Assembly (NCBI GenBank): GCA_025928215.1
Contig: JAICJW010000004.1
Location: 1 to 31,488 of the forward strand
Reading direction: 5' to 3'
Length of the DNA stretch: 31,488 bases
Source of the DNA: Chloroflexia bacterium
GTDB lineage: Bacteria > Chloroflexota > Chloroflexia > Thermomicrobiales > JALYUS01
Shown here one piece after another: positions 1 through 7,797 of this stretch. The notes beneath the pieces were generated by a model. It was not told the DNA's origin and made no database searches. It worked only from the letters and a program-made list of their open reading frames with translations. The position numbers and the translations under genes were made by a program. The stretch's first letter is position 1; each line of letters opens with the position of its first letter.

Positions 1-233
1 ATGCCATTGGTGAGGCGAACGCGGGCGATCTTGCGGAGGGCGGAGTTCGGCTTCTTCGGAGTCATCGTCTTCACTTGCGTGCAGACGCCCCGCTTCTGCG
101 GTGAACCCTTCCCCGCCTTCGTCTGGCCGGCATACCGACCGAGCGAGTTATTTGTGAACTGGAGCGCTGGCGCTTTCGTCTTCTTCGACACGGGCGTTCG
201 ACCCTTGCGCACCAGCTGGCTAATCGTTGGCAT
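1..233 (-). CDS. rpsL: 30S ribosomal protein S12 (5' part, cut by window edge)
   Basis: Component of the 30S decoding centre. The first 77 codons are present and the gene runs off the left edge. The translation opens MPTISQLVRKGRTPVSKK and contains SPQKRGVCTQV and TPKKPNSALRK, which are diagnostic for S12. The TPKKPN loop (residues 58-63), where streptomycin-resistance substitutions usually fall, is unaltered. Between PAL (22-24) and SPQKRG (44-49) lies an insertion of about 20 residues compared with E. coli; Firmicutes S12 has an insertion at the same place. The ATG is preceded by AAGGAG with a 10-nt spacer. In most bacteria rpsL heads the str operon (rpsG, fusA, tuf), which would lie to the left of the window. 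Identity is essentially certain. Confidence 0.97.
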   Translation of the reverse strand, partial: MPTISQLVRKGRTPVSKKTKAPALQFTNNSLGRYAGQTKAGKGSPQKRGVCTQVKTMTPKKPNSALRKIARVRLTNG

Positions 234-263
234 TCCTACGTTTCTCCTTCAGTCCACACACGC

Positions 264-281
264 CTGCTGCCCGTGCAGCAG
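264..281 (-). promoter_or_regulatory. Hairpin in the rpsL mRNA leader
   Basis: CTGCTGC and GCAGCAG form a 7-bp stem with a CCGT loop. It lies between the predicted start of transcription (about 287) and the Shine-Dalgarno of rpsL. It could be a stability element or a binding site for autoregulation of the str operon; only the inverted repeat itself is seen. Confidence 0.4.
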
Positions 282-293
282 CCGCGAAGGGAG

Positions 294-322
294 AGTATAC
301 CAACCCATCGAATGCGCGTCAA
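294..322 (-). promoter_or_regulatory. Sigma-70-type promoter of rpsL
   Basis: Read on the minus strand: -35 TTGACG (322-317), a 17-nt spacer and -10 TATACT (299-294). Both boxes are near consensus, as expected for a highly expressed ribosomal operon. The predicted start near 287 gives a leader of about 54 nt. Confidence 0.8.
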
Positions 323-387
323 TAGCCATTTTTATTTGATTTGACACGGACCATCACCGAAAATGGCGTGACGAAAGGGACACAACG

Positions 388-416
388 TTGACATTCATTC
401 TCGCGCGTGGTAAATT
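388..416 (+). promoter_or_regulatory. Probable promoter of the beta-helix protein gene
   Basis: TTGACA (388-393), a 17-nt spacer and TAAATT (411-416). The -35 is perfect and the -10 matches at 4 of 6 positions. A second TTGACA at 341-346 has no good -10 partner. The predicted leader is about 55 nt and carries AGGAG at 468-472, 8 nt before the ATG. Confidence 0.6.
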
Positions 417-480
417 CCCAACTTAGCAATTATCAGCGAATTAGCATATCCCGACTACGGGAACAACAGGAGCGCGCCTG

Positions 481-2469
481 ATGCGACTGATACCGGTGTC
501 CCTCCGCGGCTTCGGTGTGCTTGTTGCGGCGCTTCTCCTGCTCTCCGCTCTCCCGGCTGGCCTGGTTGCCGCCGCGCCGGTCGTGAGCAACTGCAATGAC
601 AGTGGCACCGGATCGCTGCGGGCCGCGATTGCCGCCGCCGTTGCCGGAGATACGATCACCTTCGGAGTGAACTGCCCGAGCGGGTCAGGCACGCAGATCA
701 CCCTCGCGAGTCCCCTGACGATCGCACAGAACAATCTGACGGTTGACGCCACGGGACACACGATCGTCGTGGACGGCAATAACCAGGTTACGGACTTCAC
801 TGTGACGGGCGGAACAGCGGCACAGCCTGTGACGCTGAACGGACTTACCATCCAGCACGGCAACGCGTTTAATATTAACGGCAACGGCGCTGGCGGTGGC
901 ATCTACAACACCGGGACGTTGACAGTAAAGAACGGCATCCTCACCGCCAACACGGCCTCCGGCTTCGTCGCCGGTGACGGCGGCGGCATCTACAACGCTG
1001 GCACGCTAACGGTGACGAACAGCACCTTCTCTGCAAACTTCTCCAGGAACGGCGCCGGCGGCGGCATCGCCAACGACGCCGTTGGCAGCGTACTGACGGT
1101 GACGAACAGCACCTTCTCTTCCAACCGCGCCACCGGCGGCGGCGGCATCTACAACACCCAGAGTGCGACGGTGACGAACAGCACCTTCTCCGATAATACC
1201 GTGAGTGGCATCAACGGCGTCGGCGGTGCCGGTATCAGCACCAGCGGCACGCTGACGCTGACCAACAGCATCGTTTCCGGCAATAGCCTAATTACTCCCC
1301 CTAACAACAACACCCCTGGCGGCGGCATCTACAACGCTGGCACGCTGACGGCGGTCAACACCCTGATCGCGGGCAATGACGCCCCAACCAGCCCCGATGT
1401 ATCAGGCGCCTTCGCCCCCAATAGCAAGAACAACCTGCTCGGCAACGCCAGCGGTTCCACTGGCATCAGCGACGGCGACGGCAATCACAACATCGTCGGT
1501 CATCCCGCCGTGCTCGGCTCACTCGGCAACTACGGCGGCCCAACGCAGACGGTTCCGCTCCTCGCCGGTTCCCCCGCAATTGACCATGGCGACGACGCCA
1601 CCTGCCAGAACACCGCCGGGATCGCCCCGGTCGCAGGCAAGGATCAGCGCGGCATCACTCGACCGCAGGGGCCGCACTGCGACATCGGTGCCTTTGAAGC
1701 GATGACGACCACCGGACCACCCCCCGCCCCGACCAACCTGCACGTCACCGGTGCGACGAACAACGCGGTCTCCTGGGCATGGACGGAGACGGATCCCTCC
1801 GCTCCCCTCGCCTTCACCGTGGACGGCGCCCACCTCTACAGTCTCGCCGCTGGCACTACCACCTACACCCTCTATGGCATCGCCTATGGCTCCTATGGCT
1901 GCATGAGCATCGCTGCCTATAACAGCAGCGGCGCCTCCCCCTACACCCCCTACGCCTGTAGTTACGTCGTCCCTTACACCCCTTACATTCCCCACTTCAC
2001 CAGCGCCACCACTTCCACTGTCAACTTCGCCTGGAGCGACTACGACGCCCTCTCTTATGAAGCCGCCTTCGATGGCACGACCACCCATCTTCTCGGTGTG
2101 AATGCCACCGGCTACTCCGCTCCCACCGCAGCAGGGTACTATGCCTGCATCTCGGTCGTGGCCTATAACGTCTCCTATGCCTCCCCCTACTCCCCCTACA
2201 CCTGTGCGTACGCTCTGCCGCTTACACCCAGCTCGTTGCATGTGACGGGTCATACGACAACGACCGTCAGTTTCGCGTGGACGGATCACGATCCGTACTC
2301 GGGGATCGGGGCGACGACTGGGGGGCCGTTGTTCGCGCTGGCAGCGGGAACGACGAGTTATATGGTGACGGGGTTGGCGTCAGGGCAGTACGGGTGCCTT
2401 GATCTGGCGGCGTACAACGCATCGGGGGCATCGGGATACACGGGCTACGTCTGCGGGCAGGCGGGATAG
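481..2469 (+). CDS. Secreted right-handed beta-helix protein with choice-of-anchor-Q-type domain and three C-terminal repeats
   Basis: 662 residues. An N-terminal signal peptide (residues 1 to about 32, hydrophobic core VLVAALLLLSALPAGLVAA) predicts export. Residues about 35-340 hold recurring GGGIYNxGTLTVTNSTFSxN units, each a likely coil of a parallel beta-helix; the DNA copies near 985, 1141 and 1320 are close to identical. Residues about 340-408 (LGNYGGPTQT, LAGSPAID, DQRGxxRP, CDIGAFE) match what is commonly called a choice-of-anchor-Q domain. The rest is three repeats of about 80 residues (starting near 413, 497 and 581), fibronectin-III-like, each with a YxC...AYN...Y.YxC pattern; the paired cysteines may form disulphides. 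A role in adhesion or polysaccharide binding is inferred from this class. No LPXTG-like anchor or final membrane helix is seen. AGGAG lies 8 nt upstream of the ATG. Confidence 0.85.
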   Translation: MRLIPVSLRGFGVLVAALLLLSALPAGLVAAAPVVSNCNDSGTGSLRAAIAAAVAGDTITFGVNCPSGSGTQITLASPLTIAQNNLTVDATGHTIVVDGNNQVTDFTVTGGTAAQPVTLNGLTIQHGNAFNINGNGAGGGIYNTGTLTVKNGILTANTASGFVAGDGGGIYNAGTLTVTNSTFSANFSRNGAGGGIANDAVGSVLTVTNSTFSSNRATGGGGIYNTQSATVTNSTFSDNTVSGINGVGGAGISTSGTLTLTNSIVSGNSLITPPNNNTPGGGIYNAGTLTAVNTLIAGNDAPTSPDVSGAFAPNSKNNLLGNASGSTGISDGDGNHNIVGHPAVLGSLGNYGGPTQTVPLLAGSPAIDHGDDATCQNTAGIAPVAGKDQRGITRPQGPHCDIGAFEAMTTTGPPPAPTNLHVTGATNNAVSWAWTETDPSAPLAFTVDGAHLYSLAAGTTTYTLYGIAYGSYGCMSIAAYNSSGASPYTPYACSYVVPYTPYIPHFTSATTSTVNFAWSDYDALSYEAAFDGTTTHLLGVNATGYSAPTAAGYYACISVVAYNVSYASPYSPYTCAYALPLTPSSLHVTGHTTTTVSFAWTDHDPYSGIGATTGGPLFALAAGTTSYMVTGLASGQYGCLDLAAYNASGASGYTGYVCGQAG

Positions 2470-2538
2470 GTAGGAAATAGCAGGCGGTGCGCGCACTACC
2501 CGTCTGAAACAGTCGCGGATCGAATCATACGAACGCGA

Positions 2539-2563
2539 GAGGCCGGGATGGTATCCCGGCCTC
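2539..2563. terminator. Hairpin between convergent genes (possible bidirectional terminator)
   Basis: GAGGCCGGGAT and ATCCCGGCCTC form a perfect 11-bp stem with a 3-nt loop, between the stops at 2469 (plus) and 2589 (minus). Neither side has a clear T-run, so it would be an atypical intrinsic terminator. Confidence 0.55.
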
Positions 2564-2588
2564 CGGAATCATGCGCCCACGGTGAGGC

Positions 2589-3995
2589 TCATCGCGGCGG
2601 TTGTGGGTCGCTCGGATCCTTGTTGGGTGGCCATCCGCCCTGATCGTGCTCTGGGGACGGCCCCTGCGGTGGCTGCGGCGGATACTGACCGCCATAGGGA
2701 GATTGCCCCGGCCCTCCTTGCGGCGGTTGTGGCGGAGGGCCGTACCCGCCGCCATAGGGCGGCTGCGGCGGTGGCTGGGGCGGATACTGACCGCCATACG
2801 GTTGGGGCGGCGGTTGGCCGTAGCTGCCGGGACGCTGCGGCGGTTGGCCATATAGAGGCTGACTACCATACGAGGGCTGCCCGTATGGCGGCGGTTGCTG
2901 CCCCCCATACGGCGGCGCGCCCTGCGTGGGATACTGAGCCGTCGGATACCCCCCCGCGACGGCGACGGCCGGTTTCGCGCCCCGGCCACGCCTCGCGAAG
3001 AAGAGGCCCGTCCCACCACCGACGACGAGCACGAGAATCGCCAGGGCGATCCAGAGCGTCGTATGGCCTCCACCGGAGGTGTTCGTTGTCGCTGTCGTCG
3101 TGGTTGATGCCGCGGGTGCACCGTTCCCCGACAGGACACGACCACCGATCGTCGGGAGGGTCCGACCACCGCTCGTCGTCGCCGCCACCGCGACGGGATT
3201 GCCGCCCTGACTGCCGCTTTTGTCCGATTCGACGAAGATGTCCGCCTTCTTATCACCGGCTTTGAAACTCCACGAAACCGTGGATTTATCCACCTTTGCC
3301 AGCGCGTCTTTGTTGATAATTTTGCCCGGCATCGTGAATGCGAGATTGACGATGCCATCCGTAGCGCCGAAGGCGCTCGGATCGAGGCCAGGGATCGCGG
3401 TGCTGCTCGATGTGTCGCTCAGGCTGCTGAGTGGGTCCACCTTGCCATCAATACGCACGCCGTTCGCAGTTGCCTGCGCCGTAATCTGGACGATGTCCGA
3501 CTGCGTACTGCTCGCGCTCGTGCCGGTCGAACCGGTCGTCTGATTCAGCGACGAGTTACTGCCGAGCACCGTGTTGATCTGCGTCTGCATCTCTTCGAGC
3601 GACTTGAAGGTAAACGAGGCATCCACACCCTGGAATTTATCGTTCTGATACGGCTTCGATGTGCCGCCAAGCTGGGTGATCTGCGTCGTCAGATCGGCGA
3701 AGGGGTCCTGCTGCGCGGTCGGGGTCTTCCGCACGGAAGACGCGCTCGGTGTGCCGATGCTGCTCGCAAGGCCACCCGCAAGCAGCAACGCCTGCTTCGA
3801 GACGCCAAGCCGGATCTGCGACGTGCCGGTGAAGTCCGGCTTGATCGTACTTTGCTGATTGACCTCGACACAGGCCGAGAGCAACAGTGCCATCACCGCG
3901 AGCAGACTGACTGGCACAGCCCGCCGCCACAGCCGCCCATTCCGCTCAGAAGGCGCCCGCGTCCCGATTCGCCCTGCCCACCGTATCAGCGCCAT
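2589..3995 (-). CDS. LppM/DUF3153-like lipoprotein with C-terminal membrane helix and Pro/Gly/Tyr-rich tail
   Basis: 468 residues from the ATG at 3995. That start is preferred over the in-frame ATG at 4001 because GGAGGG abuts the latter but sits a normal distance from the former. A basic n-region precedes a hydrophobic stretch ending LLLSAC, so Cys42 is the probable lipidation site. The exported domain (about 45-290) starts VEVNQQSTIKPDFTGTSQI, typical of the LppM family. A transmembrane helix (about 310-335, LWIALAILVLVVGGG) is followed by ARRGRG and a tail of about 120 residues rich in PYGGQ/PPQP units, presumably cytoplasmic and disordered. With an N-terminal lipid anchor and a C-terminal helix both ends would be membrane-tethered. 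Function unknown; mycobacterial LppM is linked to envelope lipids. Same strand as the upstream helicase gene, with a separate possible promoter. Confidence 0.75.
   Translation of the reverse strand: MALIRWAGRIGTRAPSERNGRLWRRAVPVSLLAVMALLLSACVEVNQQSTIKPDFTGTSQIRLGVSKQALLLAGGLASSIGTPSASSVRKTPTAQQDPFADLTTQITQLGGTSKPYQNDKFQGVDASFTFKSLEEMQTQINTVLGSNSSLNQTTGSTGTSASSTQSDIVQITAQATANGVRIDGKVDPLSSLSDTSSSTAIPGLDPSAFGATDGIVNLAFTMPGKIINKDALAKVDKSTVSWSFKAGDKKADIFVESDKSGSQGGNPVAVAATTSGGRTLPTIGGRVLSGNGAPAASTTTTATTNTSGGGHTTLWIALAILVLVVGGGTGLFFARRGRGAKPAVAVAGGYPTAQYPTQGAPPYGGQQPPPYGQPSYGSQPLYGQPPQRPGSYGQPPPQPYGGQYPPQPPPQPPYGGGYGPPPQPPQGGPGQSPYGGQYPPQPPQGPSPEHDQGGWPPNKDPSDPQPPR
2600..2935 (-). repeat. Low-complexity imperfect tandem repeats encoding the PYGGQ/PPQP tail
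   Basis: Imperfectly repeated units such as CCGCCATACGG and GGCGGCGGTTG-like words occupy about 330 bp inside the lipoprotein gene. They encode the Pro/Gly/Tyr/Gln-rich tail. Such DNA can change length by slippage. Confidence 0.6.
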
Positions 3996-4111
3996 GACCA
4001 TCCCTCCTCACCATCCGCCCATGCGGCAATGCGCGATGCGTCACCGCCCCCATCCCCTCGTCGGTCCGGTTCCTTCAGAGGCTACCCATTCGGGAAATGT
4101 TGCGTGAAGGG

Positions 4112-4120
4112 ATGATAGCA
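4112..4120 (-). promoter_or_regulatory. Possible extended -10 promoter of the lipoprotein gene
   Basis: On the minus strand TGC-TATCAT fits an extended -10, but no -35 is recognisable. It would give a leader of about 110 nt. The 4002-4184 spacer shows nothing else except two GGTTCxG heptamers at 4175-4188. Confidence 0.35.
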
Positions 4121-4184
4121 GATTGCCACGCGATATACCCGATAATGACGGAATAAACGACGCGAACGCGAAAAGGTTCCGGGT

Positions 4185-5840
4185 TCAGGGCTGTTCCGCG
4201 CGCTCGACGGTGTAGGTATATCCCTGCTCCGCGAGAAAGAGCCGCCGGTGCCGGGCGTACTGCACCTCGCGTGTTCCCGTCGTGACGAGCGTATAGAAGA
4301 GACTCGCTCTGCCACGTCCATTGGGCCGGAGCAGGCGACCAAGGCGTTGCGCCTCCTCCTGCCGCGACCCAAAGTGGCCGGAAACCTGGATGGCAACGGT
4401 CGCGCCGGGCAAGTCCACTCCTTGATTCGCGACGCTCGAAACGATGAGCGCGTGTGTCTTCCCATCGCGGAAGGACGCATACAGTCGCTCGCGTTCCGGC
4501 GCCGGGGTGTCGCCGGTGATGAGGGGCAAGCGCAGCCGCCGCGCGAGCCGGTGCAGCAGGCCGAGGTGGCCGCCGATCACGAGGGTCGGCGCGCCGCGAT
4601 GCCGGGCGAGTAAGCGCTCAACGACCGCGTCCTTGCGCGGATTGAGCGCGGCGGCATTCGCGTCCAGCGCGGCGCCTGCCGGTGGCCAGCCGGAGGCGAG
4701 CGGCACGCGGACCTCAATACAGCGCGCCGGCGCAATCCATCCTTGCGCTTCCAACTCTCGCCACGGGCGACTGAAGAGAATCGGGCCGACGAGCGCGAAG
4801 ACGTCGGTCTCCCGGCCATCTTCACGGATGAGCGTCGCGGTCAGCCCCAACCGCCGCCGCGCCTGCATCGCCGCACTCGCGCAGAGCCGGAAGCCGTCGG
4901 CGGGGAGCATGTGCGCCTCATCGTATATGACCAGCCCCCAATCGGCGTCCGTGAACAGCCCGAGATGGCGCGGCAGGTTTCCACCACGCGCCCGCGATGT
5001 CAGCGCCTGATAGGTCGCAATCGTGACGGGAGCGAGGCGCGGTTTGCTCCCATCGAAGAGGCCGACCGCATCGGGCGGCAGGTCGGTCCAGATGCGGAAT
5101 GCGCGCTCCCACTGCGCGGCATTTGTCCGCCCCGGGCAGAGAACGAGCGTCTGCGCCCGGAACCGTGCCGCCGCCGCGATACCAACGAGCGTTTTCCCCG
5201 CACCGCACGGCAGGAGAATCATGCCACCGCCTGACGCCCGCCCTATCGCCGCGACCGATTCCCGCTGGTATGGGCGCAATGCGGGCGCATCCGGGCGGAG
5301 CGTGAAGGGTACGTGCGCGCCCTTGACCACGCGAAGGTCGTCGTGTATCGGGTAACCGAGCGCCGCGAAGGCCAGCTTCAGCGGCCCCCGCTGCTCCGGC
5401 GCGACGGCGATGGTGCCTTGCCCGTCGGCATCGCGCACGACGGGCGGCAGCGGCAGACCCGACCGCTCGCGGAGCCGACCAAGCAGGTCGGCATCGGCGC
5501 CGGTCACGACGATGCCATCGGCGGTCTCGCGGAGCCGCAGTGCGTTCGCGCGGGCGAAGGTCTCCTGGATGAACGCCGCGGTCGCAGGCATGATGGCGCA
5601 CGCGGTCAGGCCACGGAGCGTGGCGAGGACTGCCACGGCATCGAGACCAACGGTGGCAGCATTCCACAACGAAAGGGGCGTAAGGCGATAGGTAGCGAAA
5701 CCGCTCGTGAGCCGCAGTAGTTCGGTGAACGGGCGAAGCGTGTCGCGTACGGCGGGCCAGCGCGGGTCATTCGTGCGGACCAGAAGCAGGTGATCGCGCT
5801 GGAGGACGACGAGGGGCGATCCGCCGTCAGGTTGCGTCAA
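4185..5840 (-). CDS. XPB/ERCC3-type superfamily 2 DNA helicase
   Basis: 551 residues. An N-terminal domain (about 1-180) resembles the XPB damage-recognition and helicase-C-3-like region. The ATPase core has LRPYQRE (188-194), Walker A CGAGKT (212-217), DEAH (307-310) and TAT (334-336) followed at once by RED (339-341), the XPB signature. The C-terminal helicase lobe ends with QRLGRLLRPNGRG, motif VI. XPB unwinds DNA in archaeal and eukaryotic repair; bacterial homologues are scattered and their role is poorly defined. The TTG start at 5840 overlaps the TGA stop of the acyltransferase gene (TTGA), implying translational coupling, with GAGG about 8 nt upstream. Family assignment is strong; the cellular role is not. 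Confidence 0.88.
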   Translation of the reverse strand: MTQPDGGSPLVVLQRDHLLLVRTNDPRWPAVRDTLRPFTELLRLTSGFATYRLTPLSLWNAATVGLDAVAVLATLRGLTACAIMPATAAFIQETFARANALRLRETADGIVVTGADADLLGRLRERSGLPLPPVVRDADGQGTIAVAPEQRGPLKLAFAALGYPIHDDLRVVKGAHVPFTLRPDAPALRPYQRESVAAIGRASGGGMILLPCGAGKTLVGIAAAARFRAQTLVLCPGRTNAAQWERAFRIWTDLPPDAVGLFDGSKPRLAPVTIATYQALTSRARGGNLPRHLGLFTDADWGLVIYDEAHMLPADGFRLCASAAMQARRRLGLTATLIREDGRETDVFALVGPILFSRPWRELEAQGWIAPARCIEVRVPLASGWPPAGAALDANAAALNPRKDAVVERLLARHRGAPTLVIGGHLGLLHRLARRLRLPLITGDTPAPERERLYASFRDGKTHALIVSSVANQGVDLPGATVAIQVSGHFGSRQEEAQRLGRLLRPNGRGRASLFYTLVTTGTREVQYARHRRLFLAEQGYTYTVERAEQP

Positions 5841-6739
5841 CCGGCTGCCTCACTCAGCACCGGCTCAAGCGGGGCGGGCTGGTGCGGCCAGACGGGCTGA
5901 AGAATATCCCACTGGTCGGGCGCGACGAGGATCATCTTTTCCAGTTCACGCGCCACCGCCTGGGTGTCGGCGGCACGACGTTGTTCCGGCGTCCCGGTGG
6001 ATTCGGGCAATTGAAACTCGGGAAGGGCGACGGCGACAGAGCGTGTGTTGCCGATGCGATAGGCATAGGCAGGCAACAATGCCGCCCCCGTGCGGCGCGC
6101 GATCAGGGCTGGCCCGGCGGGGAGTGGCGTCCGCTCCCCGAAAAAGATCACCTCATCACTGCTCGTACCGACATTGCGATCCGCCAGCATCATCACGACT
6201 TTTCCGGCACGGAGCGCGCGAATGATGTTGCGCACATCTTCGGGGCCGGTCGTGAGCAATTGCACATCCTGATTTGCCCGTAAGCGGAAGAAATACTCAT
6301 GCAGCCGCGGATCGCGGATATGCTCGACGACCGCAACGGTCGGGTAGCCGAGACTGCTCACATAGGATGGCACGAGATTATAACTGCCCAGGTGCGGCGC
6401 GACGATGATGACGCCCTTGCCACGCGCATGCGCCGCCGCGAGATGTTCGATATCACGAACATCGAAATAGGTGAGTAAATCCTGCCGCGATAGCGACGGA
6501 AGACGGAAAAGATCGTAATAGTTCTTCGCGACGGAGATCGAGGCGCGTCGGGCGCTCCGGGCAATCGCGCGGCGGGAGGCTCCGGGCAGGACGCGCCGCT
6601 GATTCGCGATCAGCGTTCGTCGCAGGCCACGAAAAAGAATGAATTGCCCCACACCGGCGACCCGCGCCAGTGCGTACGCAATTCGCGTCGGCAGCACCGA
6701 CGCCAGCCATTCACAAAAGCGATAATAGCGGTATAGCAC
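5837..6739 (-). CDS. LpxL/HtrB/PatA-like acyltransferase (copy 1, altered HX4D/E motif)
   Basis: 300 residues, GTG start. LpxL/HtrB-family enzymes move acyl groups onto glycolipids at the inner membrane. Conserved features are VIIVAPHLGSYNLVP (111-125), ADRNVG near 190 and the FFGxxTPLPAGPALIA block. The expected HX4(D/E) catalytic motif reads HLGSYN: His116 is present but Asn121 replaces the acidic residue. It may be inactive, use another acid, or be a divergent subfamily. The paralogue just upstream keeps HMGSWD. The gene has its own promoter-like sequence at 6793-6820 and overlaps the helicase start. With ino1 nearby, an acylated phosphoinositide (PatA-like role) is a reasonable but unproven substrate. 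Confidence 0.8.
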   Translation of the reverse strand: MLYRYYRFCEWLASVLPTRIAYALARVAGVGQFILFRGLRRTLIANQRRVLPGASRRAIARSARRASISVAKNYYDLFRLPSLSRQDLLTYFDVRDIEHLAAAHARGKGVIIVAPHLGSYNLVPSYVSSLGYPTVAVVEHIRDPRLHEYFFRLRANQDVQLLTTGPEDVRNIIRALRAGKVVMMLADRNVGTSSDEVIFFGERTPLPAGPALIARRTGAALLPAYAYRIGNTRSVAVALPEFQLPESTGTPEQRRAADTQAVARELEKMILVAPDQWDILQPVWPHQPAPLEPVLSEAAG

Positions 6740-6792
6740 CGTTCCAACCGTCTTCCCGCAGCGAGATTCCCCACCATGCTCTCCCCCACCCT

Positions 6793-6820
6793 ATTGTAGC
6801 GAAGTTAAAGCAATGAGCAA
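6793..6820 (-). promoter_or_regulatory. Promoter of the acyltransferase-1/helicase unit
   Basis: Minus strand: TTGCTC (6820-6815), a 16-nt spacer, TACAAT (6798-6793). It would let acyltransferase 1 and the helicase be transcribed without ino1. Confidence 0.55.
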
Positions 6821-6831
6821 TGAGGGGAGTC

Positions 6832-6891
6832 GAAGTTCGATGTTCGGAGGGCGTTCCTTATTCCGAACGCCGACCTCCGACCTCCGACCTT
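6832..6891. repeat. Heptamer array A with inverted arms
   Basis: Left part GAAGTTC-GATGTTC-GGAGGGC (6832-6852); right part CGAACGC-CGACCTC-CGACCTC-CGACCTT (6864-6891). All units are 7 bp. GCGTTC (6851-6856) pairs with GAACGC (6865-6870), and GGAGG with CCTCC further out. The array covers the end of acyltransferase 2 and encodes its terminal GGRSEVGGRRSE-like tail and stop. Confidence 0.75.
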
Positions 6892-7796
6892 CCCCCCGGC
6901 CAGAGGGGGCGGAACATGTACCACTGGGCGGGATGCGCGACGATTGCCCGTTCCAGCGCCGTTGCGATCCGCTGCGTCAGCGCCGCGGCGTCCGCAGGTG
7001 GGTCGGGATCGGCGGTACCGGCCGTGACGAGTTCACAGAAACCATCGTACGTCACCATGTCCGGCCGCCGAAAGAGGCCGGCAGCGATGACCGGACACCC
7101 CGCCCGGAGCGCCAGTTGCGCGACACCGGCCGGGAACGTCGTCCGCTCGCCAAAGAACGTGACGGGGATGCCGCGCGGATCGGGGGTGTCTACCAGGACG
7201 ACGAGCGCCTCTCCCCGCTGCAAGCCACGATACATCTCCCGGAGAGCACCGGGCCGCTCGACCGCGACGGCGTTCATCTTGAATTTTCGTCGCATCCGTG
7301 TCACCCAGCGATCGAGTTGGGGTGGGGAAAACGTATCCACCAACACCGTCGCTTTGTAGCCATACCCGGTGAGGACCGCGCCTGCTCGATCCCACGATCC
7401 CATATGCCCCGTGGCAACAATAAACCCCCGACCCTGCGCGGTGGCCCATGCGAGATATTCGAGGCCGGTGACACTGGCATGCGCGTTGATGTCGGCATGC
7501 GCGACGTACGGCAGCCGCAAGAAATCCACGAGCACGCGGGCATAATTGCCGAACGACTGCCGTGCCACGCTCCGCACATACGGCGACTCCTCTGGCTCGT
7601 TGAGGACGCGGGCAAGATTGAAGGCCGCCCAGCGGGAGTGCGACGGTCGCACGCGGCAATACGCCTCCCCGATTGCCCCCGCGAGGGCGTAGGAGAGGCG
7701 CACGGGACTGATGCTGAGAAGCGCGGAAGCGACGCGAACGGCCCAATAGAGCAATGATTCCGGGGCGGTTCGCGAACCGCCCCTACGATCTGTCAC
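6858..7796 (-). CDS. LpxL/HtrB/PatA-like acyltransferase (copy 2, canonical motif)
   Basis: About 312 residues. Conserved blocks include GFIVATGHMGSWDRAG, which holds the catalytic HX4D pair, VLVDTPDPRG and FFGERTTFPAGVAQLA. Family members are inner-membrane-associated acyltransferases acting on lipid A precursors or, in actinobacteria, on phosphatidylinositol mannosides. No LPS genes are in the window, while ino1 ends 1 nt upstream, so an inositol-lipid substrate is favoured. The GTG at 7796 is chosen because it follows the ino1 stop directly (TAAC-GTG), suggesting coupling. An ATG at 7832 would overlap ino1, and a TTG at 7754 lies just past a 22-nt palindrome and is also possible. The last residues (GGRSEVGGRRSE) are encoded by a heptamer repeat array and are probably not functional sequence. 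Confidence 0.82.
   Translation of the reverse strand: MTDRRGGSRTAPESLLYWAVRVASALLSISPVRLSYALAGAIGEAYCRVRPSHSRWAAFNLARVLNEPEESPYVRSVARQSFGNYARVLVDFLRLPYVAHADINAHASVTGLEYLAWATAQGRGFIVATGHMGSWDRAGAVLTGYGYKATVLVDTFSPPQLDRWVTRMRRKFKMNAVAVERPGALREMYRGLQRGEALVVLVDTPDPRGIPVTFFGERTTFPAGVAQLALRAGCPVIAAGLFRRPDMVTYDGFCELVTAGTADPDPPADAAALTQRIATALERAIVAHPAQWYMFRPLWPGGRSEVGGRRSE
7762..7783. repeat. Perfect 22-nt palindrome, REP-like
   Basis: Centred on TTCGCGAA and flanked by GGGGCGG and CCGCCCC; all 22 nt are self-complementary. It lies 15 nt past the ino1 stop and either inside the 5' end of acyltransferase 2 or just before its true start. It contains the 9-mers GGCGGTTCG and CGAACCGCC that also form the outer arms of the hairpin after gyrA. 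Confidence 0.8.
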
Positions 7797-7797
7797 G

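Noticed and set aside
1..339. Open frame of 112 codons on the plus strand
   Set aside because: It is the antisense of rpsL and its leader; the minus-strand S12 match is decisive.
341..346. TTGACA as a further promoter for the beta-helix gene
   Set aside because: No acceptable -10 at 16-18 nt; the TTGACA at 388 has one.
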